DNA of 64,000 bases, taken from NCBI RefSeq assembly GCF_937884665.1, contig NZ_CAKZYF010000192.1, positions 1 to 64,000 of the forward strand, read 5' to 3'. Positions 26,174 through 35,575 of this stretch are shown here, piece after piece (position 1 is the first letter of the stretch; each line of letters opens with the position of its first letter). The position numbers were made by a program, and so were the translations under genes. The stretch comes from an uncultured Allomuricauda sp. (lineage in GTDB: Bacteria > Bacteroidota > Bacteroidia > Flavobacteriales > Flavobacteriaceae). Under the pieces are notes generated by a model. That model worked only from the letters and a program-made list of their open reading frames with translations, made no database searches and was not told the origin of the DNA.

Positions 26174-27121
26174 CTATAATGGGAATACTTCTTTTACAGC
26201 GCGGTTATACTCTGTTATCAGGTCTTCAAAAAGGGTTGCCACGGGTTTAATCCCATGGATTAGCCCAGACACCTGACCGATTTCAAGTTCACCTTGTTCC
26301 ATATCCCCTTCAAACATTCCCTTTTTGGCACGGGCTCGTCCCAGCAGCGTTTTTAATTCTGCTATTGAAGCATTTTGTTGATAAGCCGCTTGCACTTCTT
26401 CATAAAACCTATTCTTGAGCATTCGTACCGGTGCAAGTTCTTTTAAGGTAAGCTGCGTATCACCCTCTTTTGCATCTACGACTGCGTTTTTGAAGGCATT
26501 ATGGGACGAGGCTTCGGTACTGGCCACAAAACGACTCCCGATCTGGACCCCATCCGCACCTAAAACCATAGCCGCCAACATAGCTCTTCCCGTGGCAATA
26601 CCTCCGGCGGCAATAAGTGGAATCTGAATCTGTTCCTTTACCAAGGGAATCAAGACCATGCTCGTGGTTTCGTCACGACCATTGTGCCCCCCTGCCTCAA
26701 ATCCCTCTGCAACAATGGCATCAACACCGGCATCTTGGGCTTTTAAGGCAAATTTCACACTGCTTACCACATGGACCACGGTGATCCCCTTTTCTTTCAA
26801 GAAAGCGGTCCATGTTTTGGGATTTCCAGCGGAGGTAAAGACAATTCGGACTTCATTATCAACAATGACCCGCATCAGCTCCTCCAAATCCGGATACAAC
26901 ATAGGGACATTTACGCCAAAGGGCCGCTTTGTGGCCTGTTTGCACTTTTTGATGTGTTCTTCTAAAACTTCAGGGTACATACTACCGGCTCCCAAAATGC
27001 CCAATCCCCCCAAATTGGAGACCGCTGAGGCCAAACGCCACCCGCTGGCCCATATCATGCCAGCCTGCACGATGGGATATTGTATATCGAATAAACTGGT
27101 AATTCTGTTTTTGACTTCCAT
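26174..27121 (-). CDS. NAD(P)H-dependent flavin oxidoreductase / nitronate monooxygenase-like
   Basis: A 315-residue FMN-dependent TIM barrel of the 2-nitropropane dioxygenase/FabK-like family. Seen: IQYPIVQAGMIWASGWRLA at the N-terminus, SNLGGLGILGAGSM, VAEGFEAGGHNGRDE (family His), IAAGGIATGRAMLAAMVLGA and DGVQIGSRFVA for FMN phosphate binding. It may oxidise alkyl nitronates or act as an enoyl reductase; the family cannot be split reliably by eye. Start at 27121 chosen at the domain edge. It begins 2 nt after the mnmA stop, so it is co-transcribed. Confidence 0.88.
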   Translation of the reverse strand: MEVKNRITSLFDIQYPIVQAGMIWASGWRLASAVSNLGGLGILGAGSMYPEVLEEHIKKCKQATKRPFGVNVPMLYPDLEELMRVIVDNEVRIVFTSAGNPKTWTAFLKEKGITVVHVVSSVKFALKAQDAGVDAIVAEGFEAGGHNGRDETTSMVLIPLVKEQIQIPLIAAGGIATGRAMLAAMVLGADGVQIGSRFVASTEASSHNAFKNAVVDAKEGDTQLTLKELAPVRMLKNRFYEEVQAAYQQNASIAELKTLLGRARAKKGMFEGDMEQGELEIGQVSGLIHGIKPVATLFEDLITEYNRAVKEVFPL

Positions 27122-27123
27122 CC

Positions 27124-28314
27124 CTACGAAATAACCCCAGATCCTACGAGTTCGTCCTCTAAATACCAAGCGACAAATTGACCTTCTGTTATGGCCGACT
27201 GTTTTTGTTCAAAGTCCACATAAAGTCCTGATGTTGTTTTATGTAAGGTAGCTTTTTGCAGCGGTTGTCGGTATCTTATCCGGGCTTGTACCTCAAGGGT
27301 TTGGTCTGATTTTAGCGACAAATCAGGTCGTACCCAATGTACCTCATCCTCCTTTACAAACAGCGTTTGCCGAAACAGCCCGGGATGGGATTTTCCCTGT
27401 CCCGTGAAAATGATATTGTTTTCCACATCCGTTTCAATGACAAAGAGAGGTTCTTTGGTACCGCCCACATCCAAACCTTTTCGCTGGCCAATGGTGAAAT
27501 AATGGGCCCCCTGGTGCTCGCCCACCACAGTGCCATCTGAAACGGAATATTCTTTTTTTTCGGCGAGAAACGCCAATTCTTCTTGTTTCGAATGAAAACC
27601 CCTTCCATTTTCTTGAAAGTGGCTTGCGGTAGAAGGCACTTCTACGATAACCCCTTTCTTTGGTTTGAGCTTTTGTTGCAAAAATTCTGGTAATCTAACT
27701 TTTCCAATAAAGCAAAGTCCCTGTGAGTCCTTTTTATCGGCCGTTATCAAATGGTTATCGGCAGCGATTTTTCGAACTTGTGATTTTGTCAATTCTCCAA
27801 TGTGAAAAAGTGTCTTGGACAATTGTTGCTGAGATAACTGACAAAGAAAATAAGACTGGTCCTTATTCTCGTCGACTCCTGCTAAGAGTTGGTAGGACTC
27901 ACTGCCATCTTCCTCAATGATTGTTCCTTTTCGGCAATAGTGGCCTGTGGCCACATAATCTGCACCCAATTGCAGCGCAATTTTTAGGAAGACATCAAAT
28001 TTAATCTCCCTATTGCAGAGAACATCAGGATTTGGGGTGCGCCCTTTTTCATATTCATTGAACATATAGTCCACAATACGTTCCTTATACTCAACACTCA
28101 AATCAATGGTCTGAAAGGGAATCCCCAATTTCTCGGCAACGATAAGGGCATCATTACTATCTTCCAACCAAGGACATTCATCAGAGATAATGACCGAATC
28201 GTCATGCCAGTTTTTCATGAAAAGACCAATTACCTCATATCCCTGCTCTTTCAATAAATAAGCAGCGACGCTGGAATCTACTCCTCCTGACAAACCGACA
28301 ACTACCTTCTTCAT
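27124..28314 (-). CDS. mnmA: tRNA-specific 2-thiouridylase MnmA
   Basis: 396 residues. It adds sulfur at position 2 of U34 in tRNA-Lys, -Glu and -Gln. PP-loop [18 protein letters not shown] at the N-terminus, catalytic Cys in [23 protein letters not shown], and the second Cys in SQGLCFIG, followed by the C-terminal tRNA-binding barrels ([14 protein letters not shown]). The [19 protein letters not shown] insertion after the first strand is common in Bacteroidota MnmA. ATG at 28314 chosen at the PP-loop start; the frame opens at 28329. Confidence 0.96.
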   Translation of the reverse strand: MKKVVVGLSGGVDSSVAAYLLKEQGYEVIGLFMKNWHDDSVIISDECPWLEDSNDALIVAEKLGIPFQTIDLSVEYKERIVDYMFNEYEKGRTPNPDVLCNREIKFDVFLKIALQLGADYVATGHYCRKGTIIEEDGSESYQLLAGVDENKDQSYFLCQLSQQQLSKTLFHIGELTKSQVRKIAADNHLITADKKDSQGLCFIGKVRLPEFLQQKLKPKKGVIVEVPSTASHFQENGRGFHSKQEELAFLAEKKEYSVSDGTVVGEHQGAHYFTIGQRKGLDVGGTKEPLFVIETDVENNIIFTGQGKSHPGLFRQTLFVKEDEVHWVRPDLSLKSDQTLEVQARIRYRQPLQKATLHKTTSGLYVDFEQKQSAITEGQFVAWYLEDELVGSGVIS

Positions 28315-28333
28315 ACGCTTTATGTTCACGGTG

Positions 28334-28341
28334 CAAAATTA
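28334..28341 (-). promoter_or_regulatory. Candidate -7 promoter box for mnmA
   Basis: Minus-strand TAATTTTG matches TAnnTTTG 19 nt before the mnmA ATG. No good -33 TTTG is seen at the usual distance, so this is a weak call. Confidence 0.35.
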
Positions 28342-28593
28342 CAAAATAGCTCTTGAAAATTTGATGACAGCAATACGTCGAGCTAAAAACAGAACCTAAC
28401 ATCAAATAAATGAAAAACGTTATGCTTTTGTGATAAAATTTTGAGCTTTATCAAATAAACTTGAACGGTGTATTTGTTAAAGGCTTTACAAGCGTTAAAA
28501 TGGGTATGACCTAGAATCAAGAATGCATCTGTAATGTGGACTACAATACGTCCTACTGTCAAATACAAGAACAAAAAACCAAATGAATTGAAA

Positions 28594-30642
28594 ATGAAAA
28601 CCATTCCACAACCAGGAAAGCTCCTAATCCTTTGTTTACTGTCTTTTTTTGTTATTACCTGTAGCAATAATGACGATGATGTCAGTCCTGAAACTGAAAA
28701 TGAAATTAGTACTACAGATGGCAATCCAAATGCTACCCCATCATTACCTAACATAGTAAGGTTGGCCGGTTCCGTAGATATGCTAAGCACCCTTCTTGAT
28801 GCCATCGATACCGCGGATGCGGGGATTGCCGAAACACTTTTATCCGAAGGGGCTTTTACCGTTTTCGCACCCTCCAATGATGCATTTACCGATTTGTTCG
28901 ATCAATTGGAAGATTTTGACACTTTAGCCGATTTTGATGAAGCAGAAGAAAAGCAGCTACTGGCCCTAATTCTTCAATACCATGTAATTGCCGACAATGA
29001 GGCGTTCTCCAGCAATCTGACCGATGGAACGGTCTTGACCACATTGCAGACTGAAGAACTGAATATCATAGTGGACGGCAGCGTGTTTGTACAAGACAAG
29101 ACAGACGAACTGGCCGAAGTGATCGGTGCAGATAATGATGCATCCAATGGCGTGGTCCATATCGTGGACAAAATAGTATTGCCCCAAGCTGCACTGGATG
29201 TGCTCTTCCCAAAACCGAGCCTGGTCGAATTGGTAATGGACACAGAAGAATTGTCCTTGTTGGAGGAGGCGGTCATCAAAGCGAACTTGGTAGATGCCTT
29301 GAACGGCGAAGGACCCTTCACGGTATTTGCTCCGACCAACGCTGCAATCGAAGAACTCTTTACACTTCTCGGGGACACTTTTACCAGTTTTGATGACTTT
29401 GACAATTTCCTGGAATTGCAAATCCTAGAGCAAATTTTGCTGTACCATGTAGTACCCGCTAACCTAAACTTGTCCGATTTGACCCCAGGACCTGTCAATA
29501 CCTTACTTGAAAATGAAATGTTGGAAATTGTTGTGGACGGAAACACTTTTGTACTTGGAGATGCCTCAGATATCAATGCCAACATTATAACACCTGACCA
29601 AGAAGCCAGTAATGGAGTGGTCCATCTTATCGATAAGATTTTGATTCCGCAAGAAATCCAGGATTTTTTGAATACCATCAATCCCGATGACCCAAGTAGT
29701 GGTTTGCCTACCTTAAAAGAATTGGTGGAAAACTCGGAAGAACTTGAATTCCTCGAAGCCGCCTTGAAGTTGACCGGCCTATTGGAGACGCTTGGCGAAG
29801 ACGGTCCGTTCACCGTTTTTGCACCAACGAGTGAGACCATTAGCTTTCTATTCGCGCTTATTGGGGGTTCTATTGGAAGCATTGAAGATTTTGACCTGGA
29901 TTCTGAGATTGATATTTTAAGAAAGGTGCTGAGTTATCACGTGGTACCTGGAACATTCACTTCCGCCGATTTAACCCCTGGGAACCTAACTACTTTACTT
30001 CCAAATGACGGATTCGAAGTAGCGGACCTTATGGGTGAATTGGTTTTGGTTGATGGGCTGCATCTCCCCGTGCACCTATTGGACACGGATATCCCAGCAA
30101 AAAATGGAATAATCCACACCATAAATAGGGTCATGGTACCCGAGACGGTAAGAGATGCAATTCTTACTGAAACTGAACAAAACTTTTTGGACCATATTGG
30201 ACATTTTGTAGAATCTGACCAATTTGTATACGCCTTTATGCTTGTTAGGGATAGCTTTGAAGATGTTTTGGAAGGGGATGGGTTCACTTTGTTTTTACCG
30301 AACAATTCAGCCTTTTTAGAGTTGTTTGAGGATTTAGAAGGTGTTGAATCCCTAGAAGATTTTGATACAATAGATGAACTTTACCTTCTTGGGGAGATTT
30401 TATTGTACCATTGTGTCCAAAATAGTACAATCCTTTCATCCAGTTTGTTTAACGATAAGGAATTGAAGACCGTGCAAGGGGAAACCTTGAAGGTCAAAGT
30501 TGGTAATGGCGTCTTTATCTTAGACAAAACAGATATACCAGCGAAAATCACATCCCCTGATATAGAAGTACTTAATGGTGTAATTCATACAATTGATAAA
30601 GTATTGCCTCCTGGACGGGTACTTCATCAAATTTCATCCTAG
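28594..30642 (+). CDS. Fasciclin-repeat lipoprotein with four FAS1 domains (first of three)
   Basis: 682 residues, counting from the ATG at 28594 that opens the signal peptide; an upstream ATG at 28534 would add 20 non-signal-like residues. Lipobox VITC (Cys23) followed by SNNDDD. Four FAS1 domains begin near residues 53, 210, 374 and 533, each with the two family boxes: a GPFTVFAPTN-like segment (GAFTVFAPSN in domain 1) and the C-terminal NGVVHIVDK-like segment. Domain 4 is the most divergent (GFTLFLPNN). FAS1 domains mediate adhesion; surface display is inferred from the lipoprotein and acidic signal. It ends in its own strong terminator. Confidence 0.93.
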   Translation: MKTIPQPGKLLILCLLSFFVITCSNNDDDVSPETENEISTTDGNPNATPSLPNIVRLAGSVDMLSTLLDAIDTADAGIAETLLSEGAFTVFAPSNDAFTDLFDQLEDFDTLADFDEAEEKQLLALILQYHVIADNEAFSSNLTDGTVLTTLQTEELNIIVDGSVFVQDKTDELAEVIGADNDASNGVVHIVDKIVLPQAALDVLFPKPSLVELVMDTEELSLLEEAVIKANLVDALNGEGPFTVFAPTNAAIEELFTLLGDTFTSFDDFDNFLELQILEQILLYHVVPANLNLSDLTPGPVNTLLENEMLEIVVDGNTFVLGDASDINANIITPDQEASNGVVHLIDKILIPQEIQDFLNTINPDDPSSGLPTLKELVENSEELEFLEAALKLTGLLETLGEDGPFTVFAPTSETISFLFALIGGSIGSIEDFDLDSEIDILRKVLSYHVVPGTFTSADLTPGNLTTLLPNDGFEVADLMGELVLVDGLHLPVHLLDTDIPAKNGIIHTINRVMVPETVRDAILTETEQNFLDHIGHFVESDQFVYAFMLVRDSFEDVLEGDGFTLFLPNNSAFLELFEDLEGVESLEDFDTIDELYLLGEILLYHCVQNSTILSSSLFNDKELKTVQGETLKVKVGNGVFILDKTDIPAKITSPDIEVLNGVIHTIDKVLPPGRVLHQISS

Positions 30643-30670
30643 AAACTTGGTTTTTTCTTAATTTTTTATC

Positions 30671-30705
30671 CGGTCAACCTATAATCAGGTTGACCGTTTT
30701 TTTTT
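30671..30705 (+). terminator. Strong terminator after the first fasciclin gene
   Basis: A perfect 10-bp stem (CGGTCAACCT at 30671-30680, AGGTTGACCG at 30687-30696), 6-nt loop, then nine T. It separates the first and second fasciclin genes into different transcription units. Confidence 0.9.
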
Positions 30706-30825
30706 AGTCTTCCCATTTTGTTTAAGTCTTTTTGTTAAACTTTTTATAAATAAGTATAAACAAAAGCAACTGTTTTAGTTGAAATTAATCTTAAAAACAT
30801 TAAACAAAATCTAAAAACAGTTTCT

Positions 30826-32709
30826 ATGAAAACACTAATTAAGTTATCTCAAATTACACTAGTGATTTTTTCTTTGGTATTGGTATCATGCTCCGATGAT
30901 GACGATGCACCAAATACAAATCCCCCAGGCCCAGAGACGAATATTGTTGAAACCGCACAAGCTACCCAAGACCTCAGCAGCTTGGTGGCCGCCTTACAAC
31001 AAGCGGACCAAAGTCCCGATAATGACTTGGTTGCGGCTTTGAGTGGTGATGGGCCATTTACGGTATTCGCACCAAATAACGCAGCCTTCACCGACCTTTT
31101 GGCACAGTTGGATGGGTTCGATACCTTAGCCGACTTTAATACAACTGAATTACAAAACCTTTTGGCCGTAATTCTACAATACCACGTTATTGCGGGTACT
31201 ACCGCATTTTCCACCGATTTAAGTGATGGACAAACCTTGAATACACTTTTGGCAGATGCATCTTTGACCGTTTCGAGAGATGGAGGTGTTTTTATCCAAG
31301 ATGCTACTGATGTTGATGCAGAAGTAATTCTCGCTGATGTAGAAACTACGAATGGAATTGTCCATGTTATTGATAAAGTTCTTTTGCCACAGACTATCTT
31401 GGACCAGTTGGCTGACATTATATTGGTGCCCATCACCGATTTGGCCATAGCCAATCCCAACCTTCAAAGTTTGGTAGCAGCACTTACAGCTGCAAATGGA
31501 GACCTTCCTACCGTTTTACGTGGAGATGGCCCCTTTACCGTTTTAGCTCCAACCGACGACGCATTTACTACATTCCTTGACGGACAGGAAATCGGAGATT
31601 TGGACGTTGAAGTTTTGACAAATGTATTGCGCAACCACGTTATTAATGGAGAATTACTTTCTACAGATTTAGAGAATTTAGGTTCAGGTTATACCAGCAC
31701 ATTGGCCACAGGTGTAGATGAGCAAAATGTGAGCATCTTTTTTGATGCCACCGATGGCGTTGAGTTCAACGGTGTTTCCACGGTGACGACCCCAAATGTA
31801 CAAGCATTAAATGGAGTGGTGCATGTTGTCAATACCGTTATCGATATTCCTAACGTTGTAGACCACGCCGTGGCCAATCCAAATTTATCGGAATTGGTAA
31901 CTGCATTGACTGATGGTGGAAATACTACTTTCACCGATTTACTTTCAGATGCTACTGGCACATTTACGGTTTTTGCACCGGTAAATGCAGCTTTTGACGC
32001 TTTTGATAATCCAAACAGCAACGACATCAACGCCGTATTGTCCAATCACGTAGTTTCTGGAATAGCTGCATTCAGTACTGGATTGATGAATCAATACGTC
32101 AACACACTTGCAGAGTTTGACACTGAAGAAAATTTGAGTCTCTATGTCAATACAGATGACGGCGTTACCCTTAATGGAATAAGTGACGTAGTGGAAGCGG
32201 ATATTGTAGCTTCCAATGGCGTGATTCATGCGGTGAACACCGTTATTGACTTGCCTACCGTGGTGACCTTTGCTACAGCTGATCCTAATTTCAGTACGTT
32301 GGTCCAAGCTTTGACGACTTTGACGCCAAGTGTAGACTTTGTATCGGTACTTCAAGCGCAGGATGGCAATGGCGATGATCCCTTTACCGTCTTTGCTCCT
32401 ACCAATGCAGCATTTGATGCCTTGACCGCAATCCCTATGGAGGATGACTTAATCCCTATCCTTCAACATCACGTAATTGCAGGTGCCAACATCCGTGCAG
32501 GAGACTTAACTGAAAACGGAAATACGGTAACCCCTGCCACTTTAGAAGGTGATACGTTCACCATTACCTTACCTGGTACCAATGGTAATATTGCCGATGT
32601 AACCGATGGTGCTGGAAATACCGGCATTGGAATAGACCAAGTTGACGTCCAAGCCATCAATGGCGTAATCCATGTATTGGATGCTGTTTTGACGCCAGAC
32701 ACTAACTAA
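30826..32709 (+). CDS. Fasciclin-repeat lipoprotein with four FAS1 domains (second of three)
   Basis: 627 residues. Lipobox LVSC (Cys22) followed by SDDDD. FAS1 domains begin near residues 39, 203, 344 and 479. Domain 1 resembles domain 1 of the third protein (IVETAQATQDLSSLVAAL). Domains 2-4 form a distinct subtype repeating (A/T)xANPN and NGVxHxVNTVI and have shorter spacing (about 135-140 residues). Thus the three proteins are not simple copies but mix at least two FAS1 subtypes. Probable surface adhesin or matrix protein. Confidence 0.93.
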   Translation: MKTLIKLSQITLVIFSLVLVSCSDDDDAPNTNPPGPETNIVETAQATQDLSSLVAALQQADQSPDNDLVAALSGDGPFTVFAPNNAAFTDLLAQLDGFDTLADFNTTELQNLLAVILQYHVIAGTTAFSTDLSDGQTLNTLLADASLTVSRDGGVFIQDATDVDAEVILADVETTNGIVHVIDKVLLPQTILDQLADIILVPITDLAIANPNLQSLVAALTAANGDLPTVLRGDGPFTVLAPTDDAFTTFLDGQEIGDLDVEVLTNVLRNHVINGELLSTDLENLGSGYTSTLATGVDEQNVSIFFDATDGVEFNGVSTVTTPNVQALNGVVHVVNTVIDIPNVVDHAVANPNLSELVTALTDGGNTTFTDLLSDATGTFTVFAPVNAAFDAFDNPNSNDINAVLSNHVVSGIAAFSTGLMNQYVNTLAEFDTEENLSLYVNTDDGVTLNGISDVVEADIVASNGVIHAVNTVIDLPTVVTFATADPNFSTLVQALTTLTPSVDFVSVLQAQDGNGDDPFTVFAPTNAAFDALTAIPMEDDLIPILQHHVIAGANIRAGDLTENGNTVTPATLEGDTFTITLPGTNGNIADVTDGAGNTGIGIDQVDVQAINGVIHVLDAVLTPDTN

Positions 32710-32719
32710 AACTTTTCAC

Positions 32720-32755
32720 AAGGGATACTGAGAGAACTTCAGTATCCCTTTTTTT
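32720..32755 (+). terminator. Terminator after the second fasciclin gene
   Basis: A perfect 12-bp inverted repeat (AAGGGATACTGA, 32720-32731; TCAGTATCCCTT, 32739-32750) with a 7-nt loop and a T tract. It lies 10 nt after the stop and 20 nt before the next ATG. Confidence 0.88.
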
Positions 32756-32775
32756 AACCTAAAAACACATATGAA

Positions 32776-35298
32776 ATGAAAAAAGTGCTACGATTGAGGA
32801 GCTTTCTCCTCCTGCTTTCTATTGCCTTATTTACCGTATTTGCCTGTAGCGATGATGATGAACAAGCACTGGCAGAAATGATTGCGGACGAACAACTCAA
32901 CATCGTTCAGACTGCCCAAAATACAGATGCCTTAAGTTCTTTGGTGGCGGCCCTTACCGCAGCGGACGTAAATGAAGATTCAGATTTAATTGGCACCTTG
33001 AGCGGTGAAGGTCCGTTTACGGTGTTGGCGCCAACAAATGATGCTTTTGACGCGTTATTGCAAAGTCTGGAGGGATTTGATTCCTTAGAAGATTTTGATA
33101 CTGAAGAAGAAAGGGCCCTGTTAGGAACCATTTTACAGTACCACGTTGTCGCCGGCAGTACCCTTGCTTCTACCGATTTGAGCGACGACCAAGCATTGAC
33201 TACGGTCCAAGGAGAAAATGTAATCGTCAAAAAAGATGGAGATGATGTGTTCTTTGATGATGCAACGGACAATGACGCCCAAGTAATTATCCCTAATGTG
33301 GCCACTTCCAATGGTATAGTCCACGTGATAAACAAGGTCTTGTTGCCCCAAGAAGTTATTGACGCCCTGACTCCACCGGATGACCCCGGAACTTTAGTGG
33401 ATATTGTTGTAGCCACCGAAGCTTTATCACTCCTAGAAGCTGCTGTAATCAAAGCTGACTTGGTTGATACCTTGAATTCCGAAGGTCCTTTCACGGTCTT
33501 CGCACCAACAGACGATGCCTTTGTGGCGCTACTGGATATTTTGGGGGATGATTATGTTTCGCTGGACGATTTTGATACCGAGGAAGAAATTGATTTGTTA
33601 CGCAATATTTTGTTATATCATGTTATTCCTGCGCAGGTGCTGGAAGCCGACTTGGAAGTTGGGGATGTACCAACTGCCTTTACCGATAACTCCATATCCG
33701 TCATAGCTTCCGAAAACACATTTGTGATTGGAGATGCCTCCGAGACCAATGCGAACATCACAGATACAGATATTTTGGCCTCAAACGGTGTAGCACATAC
33801 CATAGATAAAGTGCTGTTACCACAAGCCGCTTTGGATTTTGTGGAGTCCTTACAATTAAAGACCATCGTGGAAATTGCCATCGAAACGGACGATTTAAGT
33901 CTATTGGTAGATGCTCTGCAAGCCGTCAATGCCGGACTTGTGGAAACTTTGAGCAGCGAAGGGCCTTTCACGGTTTTTGCACCTACAAATCAGGCATTTC
34001 TTGACCTTCTGGACATTCTGGGAGATGATTACAACAGTCTTTCCGACTTCGATACACAGGAGGAAATTGATTTGTTAATCGACATTTTAACCTACCATGT
34101 AGTTTCAGGAACAGCTGCTTTCTCAACCGATTTGAGCGATGGACAGCACATTCCTACCGTATTCGGCGATAACGTTGGTATAAGCCTTACCAATGGTACT
34201 GTACATGTGGTAGACGCTTCTGATGATAATGCCACTGTGGTACTACCTGACTTAGCCGCCAGCAATGGTGTGGTCCACGTGATTGATAAAGTCTTGCTAC
34301 CTCAAGTTGCTTTGGACTTTGTGGCTTCACTTCAGCTAAAAAATATAGTTGAGATTGCTGTGGAGACGGACGACTTGAGTGTTTTGGTAGATGCTTTGAC
34401 AGCTGCCAATGCGGGTCTGGTCGAAACCTTGAGCGGTGAAGGGCCATTTACTGTTTTTGCTCCAACCAACCATGCGTTCGTAGATTTACTGCATGCTTTG
34501 GGTGATGACTTCAATAGTTTGGCCGATTTTGACACGCAAGAGGAATTGGATATCCTGGTAACGATTCTCAAGTACCATGTTGTGGCCGGAACGGCAGCAT
34601 TTTCGACAAGTTTATCAAATGGACAGCAAATACCCACGTTCCAAGGTGAGAAGGTCGGAATTGTCCTGACAAATGGTACGATTCATATTGATGATGCCAC
34701 GGATGATAATGCTTCGGTTGTACTTCCGGACGTTCAAGCAAGCAATGGTGTGGTCCATGTAATCGACAAAGTACTGTTGCCACAAGCCGCTTTGGATGCG
34801 CTTACTCCACCAACTCCCAATATTGTGGAACTTGCCCAGTCCGTAGATGACCTTAGCCTTTTGGTAGATGCCTTGATACAGGCCGATGCGGGATTGGTTG
34901 AAACGCTAAGCGGAGATGGCCCATTTACGGTCTTCGCTCCAACCAATCAGGCTTTCGCCAGTTTACTCCATGCCTTGGGTAATGAGTTCAATAGCTTGGC
35001 CGATTTTGATACCCCAGAAGAGAAGGAGTTGTTGGCCAAAATACTCACCTATCATGTAGTGGCAGGAGATGCGTTCGCCGCAGATGATATCAAGGATCAC
35101 CAGAGATTTCATACCGTTCAGGGAGAGGATTTGATCGCCGTTTTCAAACACAGAAATGGGAAAGACCAATTATTCATCCGCGATAAAACACATATTGATG
35201 CGAAGGTAATAGGTGCCGACAATTTCGCCAGTAACGGAGTGGTACACGTAATAAACAAAGTTTTGTTACCGAGAGAAGTACTGGACGCGCTGCATTAA
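32776..35298 (+). CDS. Fasciclin-repeat lipoprotein with five FAS1 domains (third of three)
   Basis: 840 residues. Lipobox VFAC (Cys24) followed by SDDDE. FAS1 domains begin near residues 42, 207, 362, 522 and 681. Domains 3 and 4 are very similar (VEIA(I/V)ETDDLS(L/V)LVDAL, then ETLS(S/G)EGPFTVFAPTN) and lie exactly 480 nt apart, showing recent internal duplication; domain 5 has the same ancestry. Every domain keeps the NGV(V/A/I)H(V/T)I(D/N)KVLLP box. The ATG at 32776 starts a clean signal peptide. Likely adhesive surface protein; ligand unknown. Confidence 0.93.
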   Translation: MKKVLRLRSFLLLLSIALFTVFACSDDDEQALAEMIADEQLNIVQTAQNTDALSSLVAALTAADVNEDSDLIGTLSGEGPFTVLAPTNDAFDALLQSLEGFDSLEDFDTEEERALLGTILQYHVVAGSTLASTDLSDDQALTTVQGENVIVKKDGDDVFFDDATDNDAQVIIPNVATSNGIVHVINKVLLPQEVIDALTPPDDPGTLVDIVVATEALSLLEAAVIKADLVDTLNSEGPFTVFAPTDDAFVALLDILGDDYVSLDDFDTEEEIDLLRNILLYHVIPAQVLEADLEVGDVPTAFTDNSISVIASENTFVIGDASETNANITDTDILASNGVAHTIDKVLLPQAALDFVESLQLKTIVEIAIETDDLSLLVDALQAVNAGLVETLSSEGPFTVFAPTNQAFLDLLDILGDDYNSLSDFDTQEEIDLLIDILTYHVVSGTAAFSTDLSDGQHIPTVFGDNVGISLTNGTVHVVDASDDNATVVLPDLAASNGVVHVIDKVLLPQVALDFVASLQLKNIVEIAVETDDLSVLVDALTAANAGLVETLSGEGPFTVFAPTNHAFVDLLHALGDDFNSLADFDTQEELDILVTILKYHVVAGTAAFSTSLSNGQQIPTFQGEKVGIVLTNGTIHIDDATDDNASVVLPDVQASNGVVHVIDKVLLPQAALDALTPPTPNIVELAQSVDDLSLLVDALIQADAGLVETLSGDGPFTVFAPTNQAFASLLHALGNEFNSLADFDTPEEKELLAKILTYHVVAGDAFAADDIKDHQRFHTVQGEDLIAVFKHRNGKDQLFIRDKTHIDAKVIGADNFASNGVVHVINKVLLPREVLDALH

Positions 35299-35340
35299 AC
35301 GAATGTAAAGCCTATTTTTGTAAGCTTTTTACTACTAATA

Positions 35341-35373
35341 AACTCCCTTTATTTCGATAAAGGGAGTTCTTTT
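35341..35373 (+). terminator. Terminator after the third fasciclin gene
   Basis: A perfect 12-bp stem (AACTCCCTTTAT, 35341-35352; ATAAAGGGAGTT, 35357-35368) closed by a TTCG loop and followed by CTTTT. Confidence 0.85.
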
Positions 35374-35526
35374 ATCGGGTGAAAAAAACCGTTCGTCGAT
35401 GACACATCAAAAGGGTGTTTTTTACCATACAAAAACCCTCCATTTGACAACTATTAATTTTTTAAACTAGTATTCTGCCGCATCTTTGAAGTCCCAAATC
35501 TTTCCAAACTATACCTATCCATGCAA

Positions 35527-35555
35527 AACGCCTCCAAAAGATGGAGGCGTTTTTT
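35527..35555. terminator. Hairpin terminator, probably bidirectional, before DUF6515
   Basis: A 10-bp stem (AACGCCTCCA, 35527-35536; TGGAGGCGTT, 35542-35551) with A-rich left and T-rich right flanks, so it can stop transcripts from both strands. It most likely serves the minus-strand DUF6515 gene, 25 nt away. The 150 bp between this hairpin and the fasciclin terminator hold no gene. Confidence 0.75.
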
Positions 35556-35575
35556 ATTTATTGGCTGGGTGGTTT

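Noticed and set aside
28974-34946. Long minus-strand frames across the fasciclin genes
   Set aside because: They are shadows caused by codon usage in the FAS1 repeats; no signal peptides, domains or promoters, whereas the plus-strand genes have lipoboxes and terminators.
35443-35556. A small RNA between TTTG at 35443 and the hairpin at 35527
   Set aside because: The -7 box is poor (TATTCTGC) and the hairpin is explained as a terminator of the minus-strand DUF6515 gene.
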